Assembly: GCA_014529385.2 (NCBI GenBank)
Contig: CM043966.1
Coordinates: 106,467,587 to 106,531,586, forward strand
Direction: 5' to 3'
DNA length: 64,000 nucleotides
From: Adiantum capillus-veneris
Taxonomy: Eukaryota > Streptophyta > Polypodiopsida > Polypodiales > Pteridaceae
Below the pieces are notes generated by a model. That model worked only from the letters and a program-made list of their open reading frames with translations, was not told the origin of the DNA and did not search any database. The translations under genes and the position numbers were made by a program. How positions within the stretch are numbered: the first letter of the stretch is position 1; every line of letters begins with the position of its first letter. Of the stretch, positions 10,934 to 22,218 are shown piece by piece.

Positions 10934-11476
10934 CTAGGAAATGTTCGGCTCGTTAAAAGTAAGTAACGAGATAGTTACTCCACTTAGGAACGGGTGACTT
11001 TGGAACAATGTTACATGAGGTATGGGTGCTTGTTTTTGACATTGAGGAAAATCCTTTACAAAAGAGCAAACTTCACTCATAGTTGGACAAAATACTCCAA
11101 GTCTCAAGATCCTTTGCATAGTTTGGTCTTCCGCAAAGTGAAGTCCTACTATGGTAATATGTGCTTGACTTAGGTATTGGTTTTTCTCTTCAGGATTATT
11201 GCATAAGAGCAATATTCCATCTTGATTTCTTTTGTATAGCCTACCAGCTAGTAATAGATACATAGCCAATTGCTCGATTAATCCTATAATAGGAAGTGGT
11301 ATTTGCGAATCCACTTGAGCTATGATCATCAATGATACCATATTTTTCGACCATCGAGGTATCGTTTCCACGGAGAACAAATAGGCATCTGGTAGATCAT
11401 CATCTACCCCTTTAGGTGATTCTCCTGAAACAATTTTAGACAAATGATTTGCTCTTTGATGAGTAGTGTCTTGCAT
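10934..11476 (-). pseudogene. Element A: RNase H tail plus an extra H2C2 zinc domain
   Basis: Opens with the end of RNase H (HQRANHLSKI, then an acidic linker). It then carries its own H2C2 zinc-binding domain at about 11025-11168: paired His in AHITIVGLHF and paired Cys in FPQCQK, with one Cys of the pair replaced (F-P-Q in place of C-x-x). This domain is a diverged duplicate of the one at 10640-10793, giving two integrase-type zinc domains in a row. Stop codons close it before the second copy. Confidence 0.65.
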
Positions 11477-11997
11477 GGCTTGTTGACCAAGTACAATAAA
11501 TCTTGGTGGTCCACAAAGAACACAAATTTGTTTGCTAATAGGTAATGTCTATATTTTTTTATGGCATAGATCATTCTTAATCCTTCCCTTTTAGTGGTGA
11601 TATAATTATTTTCCACCATGTTCAACTGTCGGCTAGCATAAGAAATAGGAAAATCAAATTTTCCATCTCCTGGTTGAGCTAGAATACCCCCTATGGAAAA
11701 ATTGAAAGCATCTACATGTATGTGGAATATATTATTCCAATCTGGTGCTTTCAATATTGGAGTTGAAGTGAGAGATTGCTTAATCTTCATGTAGGATTCC
11801 TCACATGCTTCAGTCCATTCAAAGTGTGTGATCAAGCTATACATGGGTTTTGCAATTATAGTGTACATGTAAATGAACCGTTTGTAATATCCGCAATGTC
11901 CCATGAAGGCTTGAACCCCCTTGACTATTGTTGGTCTACGCAAATCAACAATAACATGAATTTTATCCAAGTTAGTAGCTATGCTATTTTTAGACAC
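11404..11997 (-). pseudogene. Element A RT thumb and RNase H
   Basis: A 197-residue minus-strand frame. The first 60 residues are the RT connection (VQAFMGHCGYYKRFI). Then comes the Ty3/gypsy RNase H with Asp in VDAFNFSIGGIL, Glu in TTKREGLRMIYAI and Asp in FFVDHQDLLYL, so the three main acidic residues are visible. It degrades the RNA strand of RNA/DNA hybrids during reverse transcription. A short deletion or frameshift near 11410-11480 removes the usual end of the domain. Confidence 0.85.
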
Positions 11998-12012
11998 TAT
12001 ATGTCCAAGAAT

Positions 12013-12663
12013 TTATCCTTGTCTACCCATGAATGTGCACTTTTCAGGATTTAAGCAAATCCTATAAAGTCTACATTTTTTGAATACCTTTTTGACGTGT
12101 TCAAAATGATCAGCTCGGATTGACAAATGTACGCATAGATCATCCATATATACTTCCAAGAATTTCCTAAGATATTCTTTAAAAGCATGACTCATCAATC
12201 TTTGAAAGGTGGCAGGACCATTAGTTAACCCAAAAGGCATAACCTGATAGGCAAAAATACCCCATTCCGTTGTAAAAGCAGTTTTATGATGATCTTTTGG
12301 GTCAACCAAAAGTTGATTGTATCCCGAAAACCCATCTAAGAAGCTGTAAGCTTTTTTTTTTGCAACCCGTTCTAACACATGCCGAGTGATTGGAAGAAGA
12401 AACTTGTCTCTAATGATAACTGCATTCACATTCTTGAGATTGACACACACTCGTAATTTTCCATTCTTCTTGGGTACTACCACAATTGGAGACACCCAAT
12501 CCGTGTGTTCAATTTCATAAATGAATTCGGCTTCCTTCAGTTTCTCAATGTCTTCTTTGATCTTCCTGGAAAATGTTTTATTGTATGTGTATGGCCTTTG
12601 TCTACTTGGTTTTGCATCATCCTTGTAAGACCAAGACTTATTGATCCTTGTAAGACCAAGCAA
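12013..12663 (-). pseudogene. Element A reverse transcriptase fingers/palm
   Basis: A 216-residue frame with the conserved RT blocks in order: VSPIVVVPKKNGKLRVCV, FLDGFSGYNQ, AYQVMPFGLTNGPATFQR and EVYMDDL (YMDD catalytic pair, about 12131-12156). The wording of the blocks differs from both typical Athila and typical Tat RTs, which is why I leave the clade open. The frame is intact over this stretch, but the flanking parts of pol are broken. Confidence 0.9.
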
Positions 12664-13690
12664 AGATATCTCGGTTTTCTTTTAGTAAGCTTATCAAAAG
12701 TCCTTCTTCTTCGTCTGTTAGGTCATTTGCAATGTAGGCAGGCCTGGGCTCTTCTCCTGGTTTAGCCAAATCTATCTTTTTCACGTTTTCAAGCCCTCCT
12801 CTTCTGTTGTTTCCATTTCGGTTGTATATATCTCCTTTAGAGATTTTTTCAACTCTTGATACTTCTTTTTTCCGCTCAACTCATGTCATGGTTGTCTCCT
12901 TGTTCTGTTTCTTTGGCTTTGCTTGAGTATCCTTCCTCGTTTTTCTTGATGTTTTCGACACTTTTGAATTTTCATTTGAAGGATATCTGCCACTACTTTT
13001 GCCCTTGACACAATCTTGTGCATCTATCTGCATCAAGAACTGTGTTCTATTGGAGACTAATGGCATAGGTCTAGCTTCCACTTTTCTGGTCTCTTTTTTG
13101 TTTATAGCATTTTTGTCTTTTTGATTTCTGGTTAGGAAACTCAAAAACTTTTCCTCCCCTCCTTTCATGAGTAGCTTAGCTCTCAAATGTTCTTTTTCTG
13201 ACCCCGAATCTTCTGAGGTAGTTGAGTGTTCTTCTAACTCAACTGTAGCATCATAGTAGAGGTCTAAAAAGACTTGTTGAGCTTTCATCAAGTCCTTGGG
13301 TTCCCCAATTTCATCTTCAATGTAGAGGGTTGAAATCATTTGGGTGGGAATTATGTCATAGCCATCCTCATTGGAAAATTAAGTCGGCATAGATGTATTC
13401 ACACATACATCCATTGTCGCTAAAATTTGAGTCCACTCAAATGGATCAAACAAATGCTCTATAAAGGGTTCAGGTACATAGGCTTCGTCTGTGAAATCTC
13501 TTTCTAAAATACATTCCTCTTGTTTTAAGCTCCCATTTTGAAGCTCCGCACATCCAAATAGGAGTGTCTTTGTTCAACCACGATGGAAGCTTAGTTTCAG
13601 CCGAAGAGACTGAATCAAACTCTTGTATGGGCGTTTTCATGACATCTCTATAAGTGTGATCTTTTAGATTAATGTTTTTTATAGATCCCA
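12664..13690 (-). pseudogene. Element A protease-RT linker region, broken
   Basis: Minus-strand open segments at 13339-12881 and 13691-13470 with Lys/Glu/Ser-rich, low-complexity composition lie between the protease and RT. A long charged linker here is common in large non-chromovirus gypsy elements. No enzymatic motif is visible. Several stops interrupt it. Confidence 0.55.
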
Positions 13691-14081
13691 CTTACTTCAA
13701 GTACAGATAATTGTTTCCCCAATCTTAGATGAGCTACACATGTCGCATGAAATGTCTTCCCAATATAATTTTTTAATTGAGTTTCTTCCCGAAGTCTACT
13801 ATGGCAAAAGTGTGTTGATATTCAATCCCACAAGAATTAACTATCACTTTTTCAAGCAGTCCTAATGGTCTTTCAATGTGTCCATCAGCCAATTGCAATC
13901 TCATTCGAGTTTGTCTAATGGTTGGATGTCCCTAGGATTCCCATACTACTTTTGTGGCTATGGCTATGCCTGCTCCACTATCCAGTATTTCCATGGTTTC
14001 AATGTCACTATATTTCACTAGAAGGGTGGTGTTTCCTTCTTTCCATTCATAATATTCTCCGACTTTGCTCATTGGAACAGA
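13691..14081 (-). pseudogene. Element A aspartic protease, broken
   Basis: Minus-strand translation shows EILDSGAG (active-site Asp, about 13968-13985), then RLQLADGHI, and KIILGRHF about 80 residues on, the standard three landmarks of a gypsy protease. Two in-frame stops interrupt the domain (after VVWES and before KIILG). It would cleave the gag-pol polyprotein. Its presence upstream of RT makes the protease-like ORF at 8530-9660 a second copy. Confidence 0.75.
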
Positions 14082-14938
14082 TCAAATCTCTTTGTTGTCC
14101 ATTTTGTTTTTCAATTTTTCCAAATTTTGTGTGACTAGCCTCATTATCCCCACCTTCTCTAGGGTTTTCTGTAGATCATTCCATAAATATGGTCCGAGTT
14201 TTAATAGTTCTCCCAAATTAAGAGTGCATTGGATGGGTGTAGACATGATTGAATGAATGTTGTCTACTTCTAGGGTCTGTTCCACTCTTTTTAATTAAGT
14301 GGTCTTACACACTATGGATTCATCTTCGTTATCTCCCAAGTAAGAGGGTAATGTTTTCAAGGTCAATGGTTTAGACATCCCTGAAGCTTCAGATCCGCAA
14401 TCCCCATACAAGGATTGTACATCTATGTTCATATCAGGAGGTAGGTTGTCTAACCAAACTACCTCTATAGGAGCTGACTTCAGAGTTAGGCTCCCATATT
14501 GATCTCTCTAACTTTTTCCCATAATTATCCTCGCCAGTCTTCCTCTACGAATGGAATTCCGTCTAAGGCATCTTCGCTATCCGGCACTACAAGTTCTGGC
14601 TCTTTTGTTTCAATGTGAGGTTCTACCACCACCTTGGATTTTTCTTGATTGTCTCTTACCACAAGCTCCTTAGGTTTTGCCATACTTTCGAGCTTGGGTT
14701 TTTGTTTTTCCAGCATTTCTTGTGTGATTCTTACCAAATTTTGATAAGCTTCAAGCTTAGCTGCTTCCATGTCTAGAGAAGGATAGCTTTTCCATTTGTT
14801 TTCCATGTTTTGGCCTTCTTTAAGTCCTGCTTGGTAGGCTTCCAAGGCTCCATTAATAGGCTCAAAATTTTTATCAACCAAAATTGATCCTCCAGATCTC
14901 ACGGTTGTTTCTTTGATTTTGCTTTCAGTTTCTTTCAC
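14082..14938 (-). pseudogene. Element A gag C-terminal extension, broken
   Basis: Open segments 14938-14525 and 14285-14082 encode acidic and Lys-rich, helical sequence between the gag zinc knuckles and the protease. No known domain. It connects gag and pro and is interrupted by stops around 14290-14520. Confidence 0.5.
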
Positions 14939-15618
14939 CTTTTCCTAGATAGTTTCTTTGCTTTCTCCTCGATTTTAGCCTTTTGTTTCTGCCTTCTTAG
15001 CTCATACCTTTTTCTTCTACTTCTTTTGGTCTTTTGAGAGGAAATTTTTGTATTCTCTGAATCATCGGAGGAGGTATGTTTCTTTTTCTTAGCATGGGCT
15101 CTAGTGATTACCTTGATTGAAACAATCGGTTCACTCTCAAATGAGCTACTAGGTATCACTTGGACTACGATTACTACTGTTTTACCCTTGTTTAAAGGAT
15201 TTTTAGGACAATATTCTGGGAAGTGTTCTCCCTTTTTGCAACATCGTATGCAAGAATCTTCAACTAACTTGAGGTTTTTGTCAGGCTCTGGGCATTCATT
15301 TTTCCAATGATCATCTGCACCACAGTTATGAAATTTTCCCGTTCTTGGCTTAATCATGGGTCTTACCATAGGAGGTCTAACACCTTGATTATCCACATAA
15401 TAAATTGGTGCGAGATCTGGTGGAGCATACATCACAGGTTCTTCCATTGGTGGTGGATGTGCATTATACCAATCTCCTTCTACCATTACTATAGATGGAC
15501 TAGGCTCAGCATAGGGTGTAACATGCACTAGTGTTTGTTCACCTATGACTCCTTTTGAATGCATGTACTTTACAGGCACTACATTATGTCCTGGATATGG
15601 AGGTTGTTGAGCCAACAC
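14935..15618 (-). pseudogene. Element A gag nucleocapsid region with two degenerate zinc knuckles
   Basis: A 227-residue frame. After a Pro-rich N-terminal part come two knuckle-like motifs: FHNCGADDHWKNEC, where the first Cys appears replaced by Phe, and CIRCCKKGEHFPEYC, which has one extra residue before the His. Such CCHC knuckles bind the genomic RNA. The C-terminus is strongly basic. The frame overlaps 14525-14938 by a few bases. Confidence 0.75.
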
Positions 15619-15630
15619 AGGTTGAGGTCT

Positions 15631-16760
15631 TTACATACCCATAGGTGGCCTTTGAGCTGGTGTCGTGTTAGGCTGGTATCTGTACATGGGTTGTCCTTGT
15701 GGTCTCACAGTCACGTACTGAACATTCCCATTATACTTTGGTCGGTAGTAGCACTCATTGGTCTCATGGCTGGTCCACTTACCCTGGATTGCACACCATT
15801 TTTGCAGTCTAATTGGTTGTCTCTGTTGAGGTATCCCTTGCCCTGGTCCCCTCATAGGTGCTTTTTGCATGTTATTCATCCTGTCATTCATCCTTTTGAG
15901 CATGTCATCTATGGTTGAAAGTGGTGTTGCAGCAGCTGTTTCCACTTGAGCTGGTTTACTGGATGTTGTTTTCTCACTTTGGATATCCTTAGGGACATCT
16001 TCTTCGTTGAAAATATCACAATTGTATCCTAAGTCAATAGCATCTGACACACACTCTTCTAGAGTTGTATGCTTCTTGCTATAGAGTATAGCATGAAGTT
16101 CTTTGTTTAGCAGTCCCTCTAGAAACAATCATACTAGTCATTCTTCTGCAGGTATCTCTAGTCATGGGCATCTGGGAATGTATTATTTCATTTGAGCTGC
16201 ACAATTCCTAACAGGCTCACCATGTTTCTGTTTAGAGCTATAGATTTGAGCTATCGTATTGTGTTTGATCCCTGTTTTGGAACAAGCAGCTAAAAATCCT
16301 TCAGCTAAGGTGTTCAATTCCATGATTGACCTTGGTGGAATGTTTTGGAACCATGTTAATGCTTTCCTTTCTAATGTCATTCCAAACCCCTCGAATTGAG
16401 TATGGAAATCGAATATGCGTTCTATTCTTAGCACTTGCTTAAATCTTGCTAAGTGGTCATATGGATCCCCTGATCCACTGTATTTTCTGACGCATTTTTG
16501 AAAATGAGCAGGTCTGACGAGTCTATTTGGTTCAACTCTCGGTCTCTTGGCAGTTGGTCCTATTCCGAGTCCTTCAAACCAGACTCTTGGAAATAGTGAC
16601 TCATGTAGCCCTGGCCTGGCTTTAGTGTCATCCGGTTTTCTTCCTGATGAGGTGGTTTCTGGTTTCTTAACATTACTCTCAGAAGATCTCTCATGGTGTT
16701 CATCTCTTCGAATAGTTTATGGTCCTTGGCTCAATATCCAATCCCTTATTGAATATCCCT
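15631..16760 (-). pseudogene. Element A gag capsid region, broken
   Basis: Segments 16128-15631 and 16434-16183, with a continuing frame upstream to about 16740, match the plant retrotransposon gag domain: YSGSGDPYDHLARFKQV, then a conserved W in LTWFQNIPPRSI, then LAEGFLAACS. The protein forms the virus-like particle shell. Stops lie at about 16130-16182. The start cannot be fixed because of these breaks. Confidence 0.75.
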
Positions 16761-16811
16761 AATATTTGGTTTGTTCTACCTCCCCAGGAGTCATCAAACA
16801 AAGTTGTTGTT

Positions 16812-17501
16812 CTAAAAATCCCTAAACAGGTAGGTTGGTAGATCTGTTGATCCCTTATCCTTAATATTGAAGATATAGATGATCTTCATGGCCATTAGTT
16901 GTTTTGATTTGGCATGTGACGTCCACAGAAGATCTTTTACATTTCTATCCTCCCAACAGTAGACTCCGATCCTAGGATTATTTGTACTCGGCCGTTTCAA
17001 AGGCTTCAAATCAACTTGATCGTATCCCTCGAATTCTAAAGTTGGTGGTCCTTCTTTTGCGGCCATATCTGGTATTATGATATTTACTTCTAACCCCCAT
17101 TTGTCTATCATGTCAGGGTCTTCGACTTGTAAATACTGAGTTCCGTTTCGATCCATGTACATTTTCCCTTGTTTGTTTGCCCTGATCTCCTCTTCAAACT
17201 CAATACCATGGTCATCAATGCGAATAGCATACTCTTCGTTAGGATCCAGGTAAAACTGAGCTCCATGGCAATTAGTCTTGTAAAATGAAAGTATATGCTT
17301 ATAGCGCATTGTCGTTCCGCTTTTTGAGTGATCCGAATAAGAAGACATTTCAGATGTTGAATCTGAGAAAGTGTTTGAGACTTCTTTAAGAATAGTGTTG
17401 AAGGAATTGCCTTGATTCACGCTTTCTTCAATGGATACTCTACTGGAGGTTTCTCTAGGTATACCCTGATTTCCTAGTATAGGACCAGATTTAAGGTTCA
17501 T
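16812..17501 (-). CDS. Element A pre-gag ORF, unknown function
   Basis: An uninterrupted 229-residue frame on the element strand, upstream of gag and after the leader. It is Ser-rich at the N-terminus, then acidic with a region of DPNEEYAIRIDDHG and a Trp-rich C-terminal part (VYCWEDRNVKDLLW). No known family. A separate ORF before gag is described in Ogre elements, so position is the main clue. Unlike the rest of the element, this frame has no stop, which may be chance or a sign of later constraint. Confidence 0.5.
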   Translation of the reverse strand: MNLKSGPILGNQGIPRETSSRVSIEESVNQGNSFNTILKEVSNTFSDSTSEMSSYSDHSKSGTTMRYKHILSFYKTNCHGAQFYLDPNEEYAIRIDDHGIEFEEEIRANKQGKMYMDRNGTQYLQVEDPDMIDKWGLEVNIIIPDMAAKEGPPTLEFEGYDQVDLKPLKRPSTNNPRIGVYCWEDRNVKDLLWTSHAKSKQLMAMKIIYIFNIKDKGSTDLPTYLFRDF

Positions 17502-19380
17502 AAAGACTTATGAAGCCTTGGATAGAATACTTACCTTTGGATTGACTTGTTGTCAATTTCTTCCAAAAAACTTGATTGCAACTTCTGTTAAGCCACTGAA
17601 TCCTTGTCTGCAACCTGATTCCTGTACAAATTTGATCAAGTTAGCTATTATTTCACAAAGATTGTGTAGTTTTTGCTAGCTAGTGTGTTTGGTCTATGTG
17701 TATCACTTCAAATCAAGTTAATTTAGTCAGTAGTTGAGATTTTCAAACTCAACTTTGGCAAAAATCAAAGGATTAATCTGCAACCCGGAAACTGAGTGAA
17801 CATGTACGAATTTGGATCCGATTGAACCCAAAATTGCTCGGTGGCTTTGTATTATGCTGATCTAACACTGTACAAGTTCAAAAATCAAAATTGGTGTCTC
17901 TGTGTTGAAAAAGTAAATAATCGTGATTAATTATTTACTTTTGTCAGTTTTTTATAATTTTTAGCTTGATTTTCCAAGTATACAACCTGTTAAGATCCTT
18001 GGACAATTTTTAACAAGTTTGGATAAAATTTGTTCAAGTTTATCAACTGTTTTGTGTCCGTAGACTCTGATTTGAAGAATCTGGCTTAAGTCTCACTTTT
18101 GTGATCCAAATTTCACCAAAATTGATTTGTGGGGTCTAATTGATATGCTTGACCTTGTGGTATGCTCAAACATGCAAGATTGTCAATTTTTGAAGCAGAT
18201 GTAAATAATCGCAATTATTTATTTTGGCTTTTTTTTTTGCAAGTTTTCGTTCCAATCTTAACACAAGTCTGATAAGCACCTCAACTTAAGGTCTCTAGCC
18301 AAGTTTCATCAAGTTTGGACTATTTTTGGTCAAACGGTCATCAGGTTTGTGTCCGAGACTAACTTTGCAATTTTGGTCACAATTTTCAACTCCAATGATC
18401 CAAATCTTACCAAATTTGGTTTGTGGGCTTATTACAACATGGTAAAACTAGTGGTATGCTAACTTAGTCAAAAAAGTTGAATATAAGCCTATGAATCAAA
18501 TTTCATCAAGTTTGGACTATTTTTTCTCCAATTTACACTCAAGTTTCAAAAAGTCAGTACAAACTTTAGTTTGTTCCCATTTTTTTACCAGTTTGGTGAT
18601 CCAAATCTTTTGTGCCTTTATAAAAGTTGTTTATACACATGCAGTGAGTCTTTGGTATCAACCTTGGTCAAATTTGAGCTGAAAGTAAATAATCATGATT
18701 ATTTACTTCAGGCTTGAAATGAACTAATTTTTGCACTTTTTTCATGTGGACAATCTTTTAATGAGCTATTTTAAGCCTATGAATCAAGTCAAAACTTAAT
18801 TTGGCCTAAAATGTCAAGAAAAAGTAAATAATCTGAGTTTTTGCAAACTCTTGAAATTTTTATCTCAAAGTGTCCTTGAACTTACCCACTGGTTCATACA
18901 ACTTTTAAGCGTACTCTCCAGTCGGATTGAGTGGTTTGGAGTCTTTTTGTGCTATTTCTAGCCGTAGACCTGAAATTCTGCAACTTCAAATAAAAACTCA
19001 CAATGATTCTTTTGGAGAGAGCAATGTTCTGAAATCCACCTCGGATCCTACTTACCCTACTCCTAGGTTCTCATGCAATGGGGTTGTGGAAAGTGTCCAC
19101 AAACACTCATTTTCTTGTTTTTTATGGTTTTCTGAGCATTGATCTTAAGACTTGTCTCTTCTATCAATCATTCTATAGATTCTAATCTAGTTCTACAATC
19201 CTACAATCCTAAAGTCACTCGCCAGTACGATTACTTCCAAGCTACCTCTACATAGCAAAAGACGACAATCTTAGGCTATGCTGTTTCTAAAAGAAAGTTT
19301 GTTCTCTAAGAGATCCTAGAGGAAGCTAAAGGATAACTTCACAAGTTTCTTGTGTTTTTCCCTAGTTTAGGTCTCTTCAA
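17502..19380 (-). repeat. Element A leader with tandem repeats and palindromes
   Basis: Between the PBS and the first ORF lies about 1.9 kb with no coding character. Segments around 18000-18180 and 18270-18460 are recognisable tandem copies (shared phrases such as GATCCAAAT, TTTGTGTCCG and GTGGTATGCT). The palindrome with arms GTAAATAATC/GATTATTTAC recurs at 17913, 18201 and 18685 (the last a perfect 22-bp palindrome), and a half-site sits at 18824. Confidence 0.75.
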
Positions 19381-19398
19381 TCCCCGGCAACGACGCCA
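19381..19398 (-). other. Primer binding site of element A, tRNA-Asp type
   Basis: On the element strand the 18 nt read TGGCGTCGTTGCCGGGGA, complementary to the 3' end of plant tRNA-Asp with one mismatch (T for C at position 6). It lies 2 nt inside the 5' LTR, as required. The same primer type is known for Athila-like elements. Confidence 0.85.
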
Positions 19399-19400
19399 AA

Positions 19401-20317
19401 TGTGGGACGTGTGTTTAACCTCACTATCCTATCTTATTGAAGTTTTAGCGAGAACCATGATTAAATTGTCAATCCATGGGACGAAGCTAACTCAACTAGT
19501 GCATAGAGGCTACAAGAGGTTTTCAATCTCTCAGAAAACAACAAACAACTCGCATTTAACTCAAGCTACACTCAAGTGACTGAAATCACCAAAAGCCAAT
19601 CGCTCATCGGCAAACAAATCACATCCGTTACAGTATCAAATGACATCCAAACGTAAAGAAACTTCTAGGACATTTATATAAGACCTAAGCACACATGCTT
19701 ATGGTCTCAAATCCTACTTTAGGTCAAGTGACAAAATCGTGATTATTAACAGTAGTGGAATTTTGACCTAGTCGTTTTTGACCCAGAACGCACCCTAATG
19801 CTTAGGAATGATGCCCCAATACCGTGCCTATGCTTAGTTTTTTATTTTGAAGTGTAAATTCGTACTTATGATGAAATTAGGCCGTGGGTCGGCGACTCCA
19901 AAAGCTATGAAATACTGTGATGTGTTTACGTCAATGCGTAGAGCTCTTACGTGCGGTTGCAATGCAACAAACATGACTGCAATGTGACAACTGAGGAGGG
20001 ACTAGGAAGCATGAGAAGGAGAGAAGTGAGGGCCATTAGCTCACGCTGTGTATTTCATTATCCAAAAACATAAAAACTTACAAAACTGGCTTTTATACCT
20101 TAGCCAAGGTTTTTGGTGATCAAACTAATAATCTAGGAACCCTAACTAAAGATAGGTAATGACTGGTTGATACAATGTGGAAGCTTGTAGCCCCGGCTCA
20201 ACTATTACAAGGTTTACCCAAAAAATAGGAGTTACATTATTCCCGGTTTATCAAAATAATAAGTGTTTTTATATGTGAGCTCCGAAAAATGGTATCGGCG
20301 TTAGCTTGCTGCTAACA
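19401..20317 (-). repeat. 5' LTR of element A
   Basis: A 917-bp LTR beginning TG and ending CA on the plus strand. A minus-strand TATATAA (about 19674-19681) is a likely core promoter for the element. One palindrome-related segment occurs at about 19734-19756. The bases after the LTR are TTAGA (20318-20322); the matching target-site copy would be left of the window. Confidence 0.9.
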
Positions 20318-20990
20318 TTAGAAACCTCATAAAAGATCGGCTCATCTGGTTTTTCCGCATTCTCATATTTAGAGCCACTAGAGAGCTTGTCTTTGGAATC
20401 ATTTACAAAATCACTGCTCCTCAAATGATGGAATTCATCCTCGTCATTATTAGTAAGATCTCGTATAGAAACTTTGTCCACTATGCATTTACAAAATGGA
20501 TTGTTTCATTGGTTTTTGTTGTTTCTTTTTCCTTCCCCTCTCGTGCCAAGATAGCACTTACCATCTGGAAGTGCATTATGTCATAATTGTCTTTATCACA
20601 AAAGGTTTGGTTGGTCACCTCGTTCAAGAAAACATCAAGAGCTGCGAGTACTTTCTCCCGCACAATTCTCACTTTAGATTTTGTTCCATGTTCCCCTACA
20701 AAGGATGGTAAGTTTCTTATGGTTTCTAGTTTACTCTTCACAGATACTTTTGTCCTTGCATTGAATGAATATCTCCAAGATAGATCTCATGATCCATGTT
20801 GACCTCAAGGATTGGTACTGATAGCAATGTGGTACTTCTGTCTTTTCTATTTTTGATCATCTTCCATATTGATTGTGGCCATGGCACGTCCACTTCAAGA
20901 ATTGGTGGCCTCTCAAGTGTTTTAGCCTCATCCGTTGTGTTCACAACAAATTGCATACCAATGGTCCTTCTTGCTCCACTAGTGGTGGTT
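20318..20990 (-). pseudogene. Unknown coding relic interrupted by element A
   Basis: Minus-strand segments at 20956-20738, 20741-20481 and 20481-20318 have protein-like composition and abut or overlap in different frames, as if one coding region had suffered frameshifts. Features include VPWPQSIWKMIKNRKD, a central segment FLNEVTNQTFCDKDNYD, and an acidic Ser-rich tail ending at the LTR of element A. I do not recognise the family. The sequence runs directly into the LTR at 20318, so A probably inserted in it. Confidence 0.4.
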
Positions 20991-21234
20991 TGCTCATGTT
21001 TTTTGGATTCTTAGTGAAATGTTTGAGTAGGTGTCCCAAGGAGTGTTTTTAATTCTCCAATGTGGTTTTCCATGAGTGCCTTTGTGCTACATTTATTTGT
21101 ACATACACTACTTGCTTAGGGGTTTTTCAATGTTTTTGGCTACATTAGAGATTGAGTAGTCTCTATGATACTTTTGCACATTTCCATTTGTTTAGTTTCT
21201 ATTTTAGGATGTGGATAGGTTAGTAATATTTGTT

Positions 21235-21606
21235 CTAGGGTTTGATTTTTCTTTAGTCTTGCAATATAACATATAAATTTTCATTCACCTTTCCCACTAG
21301 AATCGGTCCACTTGATTACAGTCTTTCACTCTTCCGATCCCTTTGCATTTTTCTTGCCTGCTTGTTCACATCTACATTGTTCCTTTGTTTGGTTTAATTT
21401 TGTCTCCAATGTTGTCTTAGCCTAGGGTTTGATTGTTCTTTAGTCTTGCAATATAACATCTAAATGCTCATTCACCTTTTCCACTAGAGTTGATCCACTT
21501 GATAAAGTCTTTGACTCTTCCGATCCCTTTGCATTTTTCTTGCCCTCTTGTTCACAACTACATTGTTTCTTTGTTTGGTTAATTCTTTCTCCAATGTTTT
21601 CTTTTC
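21235..21606. repeat. Tandem duplication, unit about 187 bp
   Basis: Two copies, 21235-21421 and 21422-21606, share phrases such as TTTAGTCTTGCAATATAACAT and CTTCCGATCCCTTTGCATTT with about 90 % identity by eye. The region is T-rich and has no coding character. Confidence 0.85.
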
Positions 21607-22218
21607 CCTTAGCCTCTTCTCTTTCATTCTATCTCCTTTTGCCTTCCAAGATCTCGGTTGTGTCCTTATTGACCCATTTTAAATTCAATTTGTTCTGGAA
21701 AATTAAACTCATCTGCCACTAGGTGATTTTTTTATCCTTCCTAAGCTTGAGCACACAAATCTAGAGCTTTTTTAATTGTGTGATCAAATAGGCTTATTGT
21801 ATATGAGAATGTTCCCAAACATATAGCTTTTTGACATTATTTTACAGCCATTTATTTAAGAGTTTGGATTTAAACTCTAAGTTGTGTGTGAAGTTATGTT
21901 CAATCATAACTTTTTTGGATTCTTTAAGTTGATACAAATCGCATATCAAAATTTTTTACCCATTCTGTACCAGAAAAACAACTTTTCTTTTTGGACTACT
22001 TGCTTTATATACATGTGTGCAGTTTTTCTAGTACAACTTTAAGTCTTAAGAGACAATGTAGTCTTTCTTCGCACAAAGAAGGGTGAGAGCTAATTTCTTA
22101 GCTAATATAGATCAAGCCACTTTGTAGTCTCAAAGGGTATTTGAAAATGCATCAGATCTTGAGGAGATAGAAAACATTAAGTTCAAGATCTTTTTTTTTA
22201 AAAGTGTATGTGCATGGT
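21607..22218. other. AT-rich stretch without recognised features
   Basis: I see no gene, no clear repeat and no RNA gene here on either strand. Confidence 0.4.

Larger units (their letters stand above)
1..20317 (-). mobile_element. Element A: very large Ty3/gypsy-type LTR retrotransposon, degenerate, left end outside window
   Basis: Near-identical direct repeats at 1-857 and about 19464-20317 enclose minus-strand gag, protease, RT, RNase H and integrase reading frames. A PBS lies next to the right repeat and a polypyrimidine tract (a PPT on the minus strand) next to the left one. The right LTR is complete (917 bp, TG...CA). The left LTR lacks about its first 63 bp because the window starts inside it, so the full element is near 20.4 kb. 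That includes a 1.6-kb solo LTR of another family. Size, a pre-gag ORF and a long post-pol ORF recall Ogre/Tat or Athila elements, but the RT is not typical of either, so I assign it only to the non-chromovirus (OTA-like) side of Ty3/gypsy. All domains carry stops or frameshifts. Confidence 0.9.

Noticed and set aside
15104-15918. Plus-strand ORFs rich in His, Trp and Ser
   Set aside because: They are opposite-strand shadows of the gag region of element A.
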